The translations under genes were made by a program, and so were the position numbers. Below are positions 63,949 to 64,000 of a stretch of 64,000 bases of DNA, one piece after another; position 1 is the stretch's first letter; the number at the start of each line of letters is the position of its first letter. The notes below the pieces were generated by a model that saw only the letters and a program-made list of their open reading frames with translations, was not told the DNA's origin and ran no database searches. Origin of the DNA: Pseudomonadota bacterium (lineage in GTDB: Bacteria > Pseudomonadota > Alphaproteobacteria > Acetobacterales > Acetobacteraceae); assembly GCA_021849425.1 (NCBI GenBank), contig JAJZSY010000010.1:23492-87491 (forward strand), given 5' to 3'.

Positions 63949-64000
63949 TGCTTGGGCCTCATGAGTGCGGCGGGGGCGGCGGCGAGCCGGGCGGCGGACA
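63945..64000 (-). CDS. C-terminal end of an upstream gene (partial)
   Basis: In the minus-strand frame ending in TGA at 63947-63945, the last 17 codons read SAARLAAAPAALMRPKQ. The TGA overlaps the dehydratase ATG in the ATGA form common in this genome. Too short to identify, and the assignment rests on that overlap alone. Confidence 0.4.
   Translation of the reverse strand, partial: SAARLAAAPAALMRPKQ

Noticed and set aside
1..64000. CRISPR arrays, tRNA or rRNA genes, insertion sequences, phage genes
   Set aside because: I looked for regularly spaced repeats, tRNA-like cloverleaf ends and transposase or integrase motifs and found none.

Overview
The window is GC-rich, densely packed bacterial chromosome. 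It reads as an alphaproteobacterium, most likely of the Acetobacteraceae and perhaps Acidiphilium-like. Supporting signs are the ChvG/ChvI pair next to pckA, an sdhCDAB operon of alphaproteobacterial type, the plant-type glutamate-cysteine ligase, a PqqC, and frequent ATGA-type translational overlaps. The family assignment is inference from gene content; no 16S gene lies here. I saw no tRNA, rRNA, CRISPR array, transposase or prophage gene.

Region by region. 1-8 kb: the end of a DUF190 gene, a three-gene RND efflux operon on the minus strand, and a divergent two-component system that probably controls it. 8-10.4 kb: a MarR repressor and a ClC chloride transporter, divergent around a perfect palindrome. 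10.4-17.2 kb: 2,3-diaminopropionate ammonia-lyase and a sugar-type ABC importer, with a divergent run of cupin, PhzS-like monooxygenase and formamidase-like hydrolase. This looks like an uptake and catabolism island with an unknown substrate. 17.3-19.7 kb: a pqqC with none of the other pqq genes beside it, and an outer-membrane protein. 19.8-24.6 kb: a GntR regulator with a second ribose-type ABC importer whose ATPase carries an unusual C-terminal domain. 24.6-30.7 kb: a small beta-barrel protein, an AT-rich gap, and a three-gene signalling module of membrane GGDEF/EAL protein, YfiR-like periplasmic protein and TonB-type receptor. Its first gene is frameshifted by a 7-bp tandem duplication.

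30.8-43 kb is core metabolism: gshA, rsmE, ubiA, an ETF-beta lysine methyltransferase homologue, sdhCDAB, chvIG, a HugZ-like gene and pckA. 43-48.8 kb: a tiny secreted peptide, an M20 amidohydrolase, a MarC protein and a marR-emrA-emrB drug-efflux operon.

48.8-60 kb is a long minus-strand block. It holds a type I secretion ATPase and adaptor, a Sel1-repeat protein, a giant two-domain glycosyltransferase, a protein with repeats resembling clostridial hydrophobic-W repeats, a GT4 glycosyltransferase and upp. No secreted substrate is visible. This is the best candidate for a poorly described system, perhaps glycosylation coupled to type I export of a surface protein. 60.2-64 kb: a GNAT acetyltransferase, motB-motA in reversed order, and a threonine/serine dehydratase.
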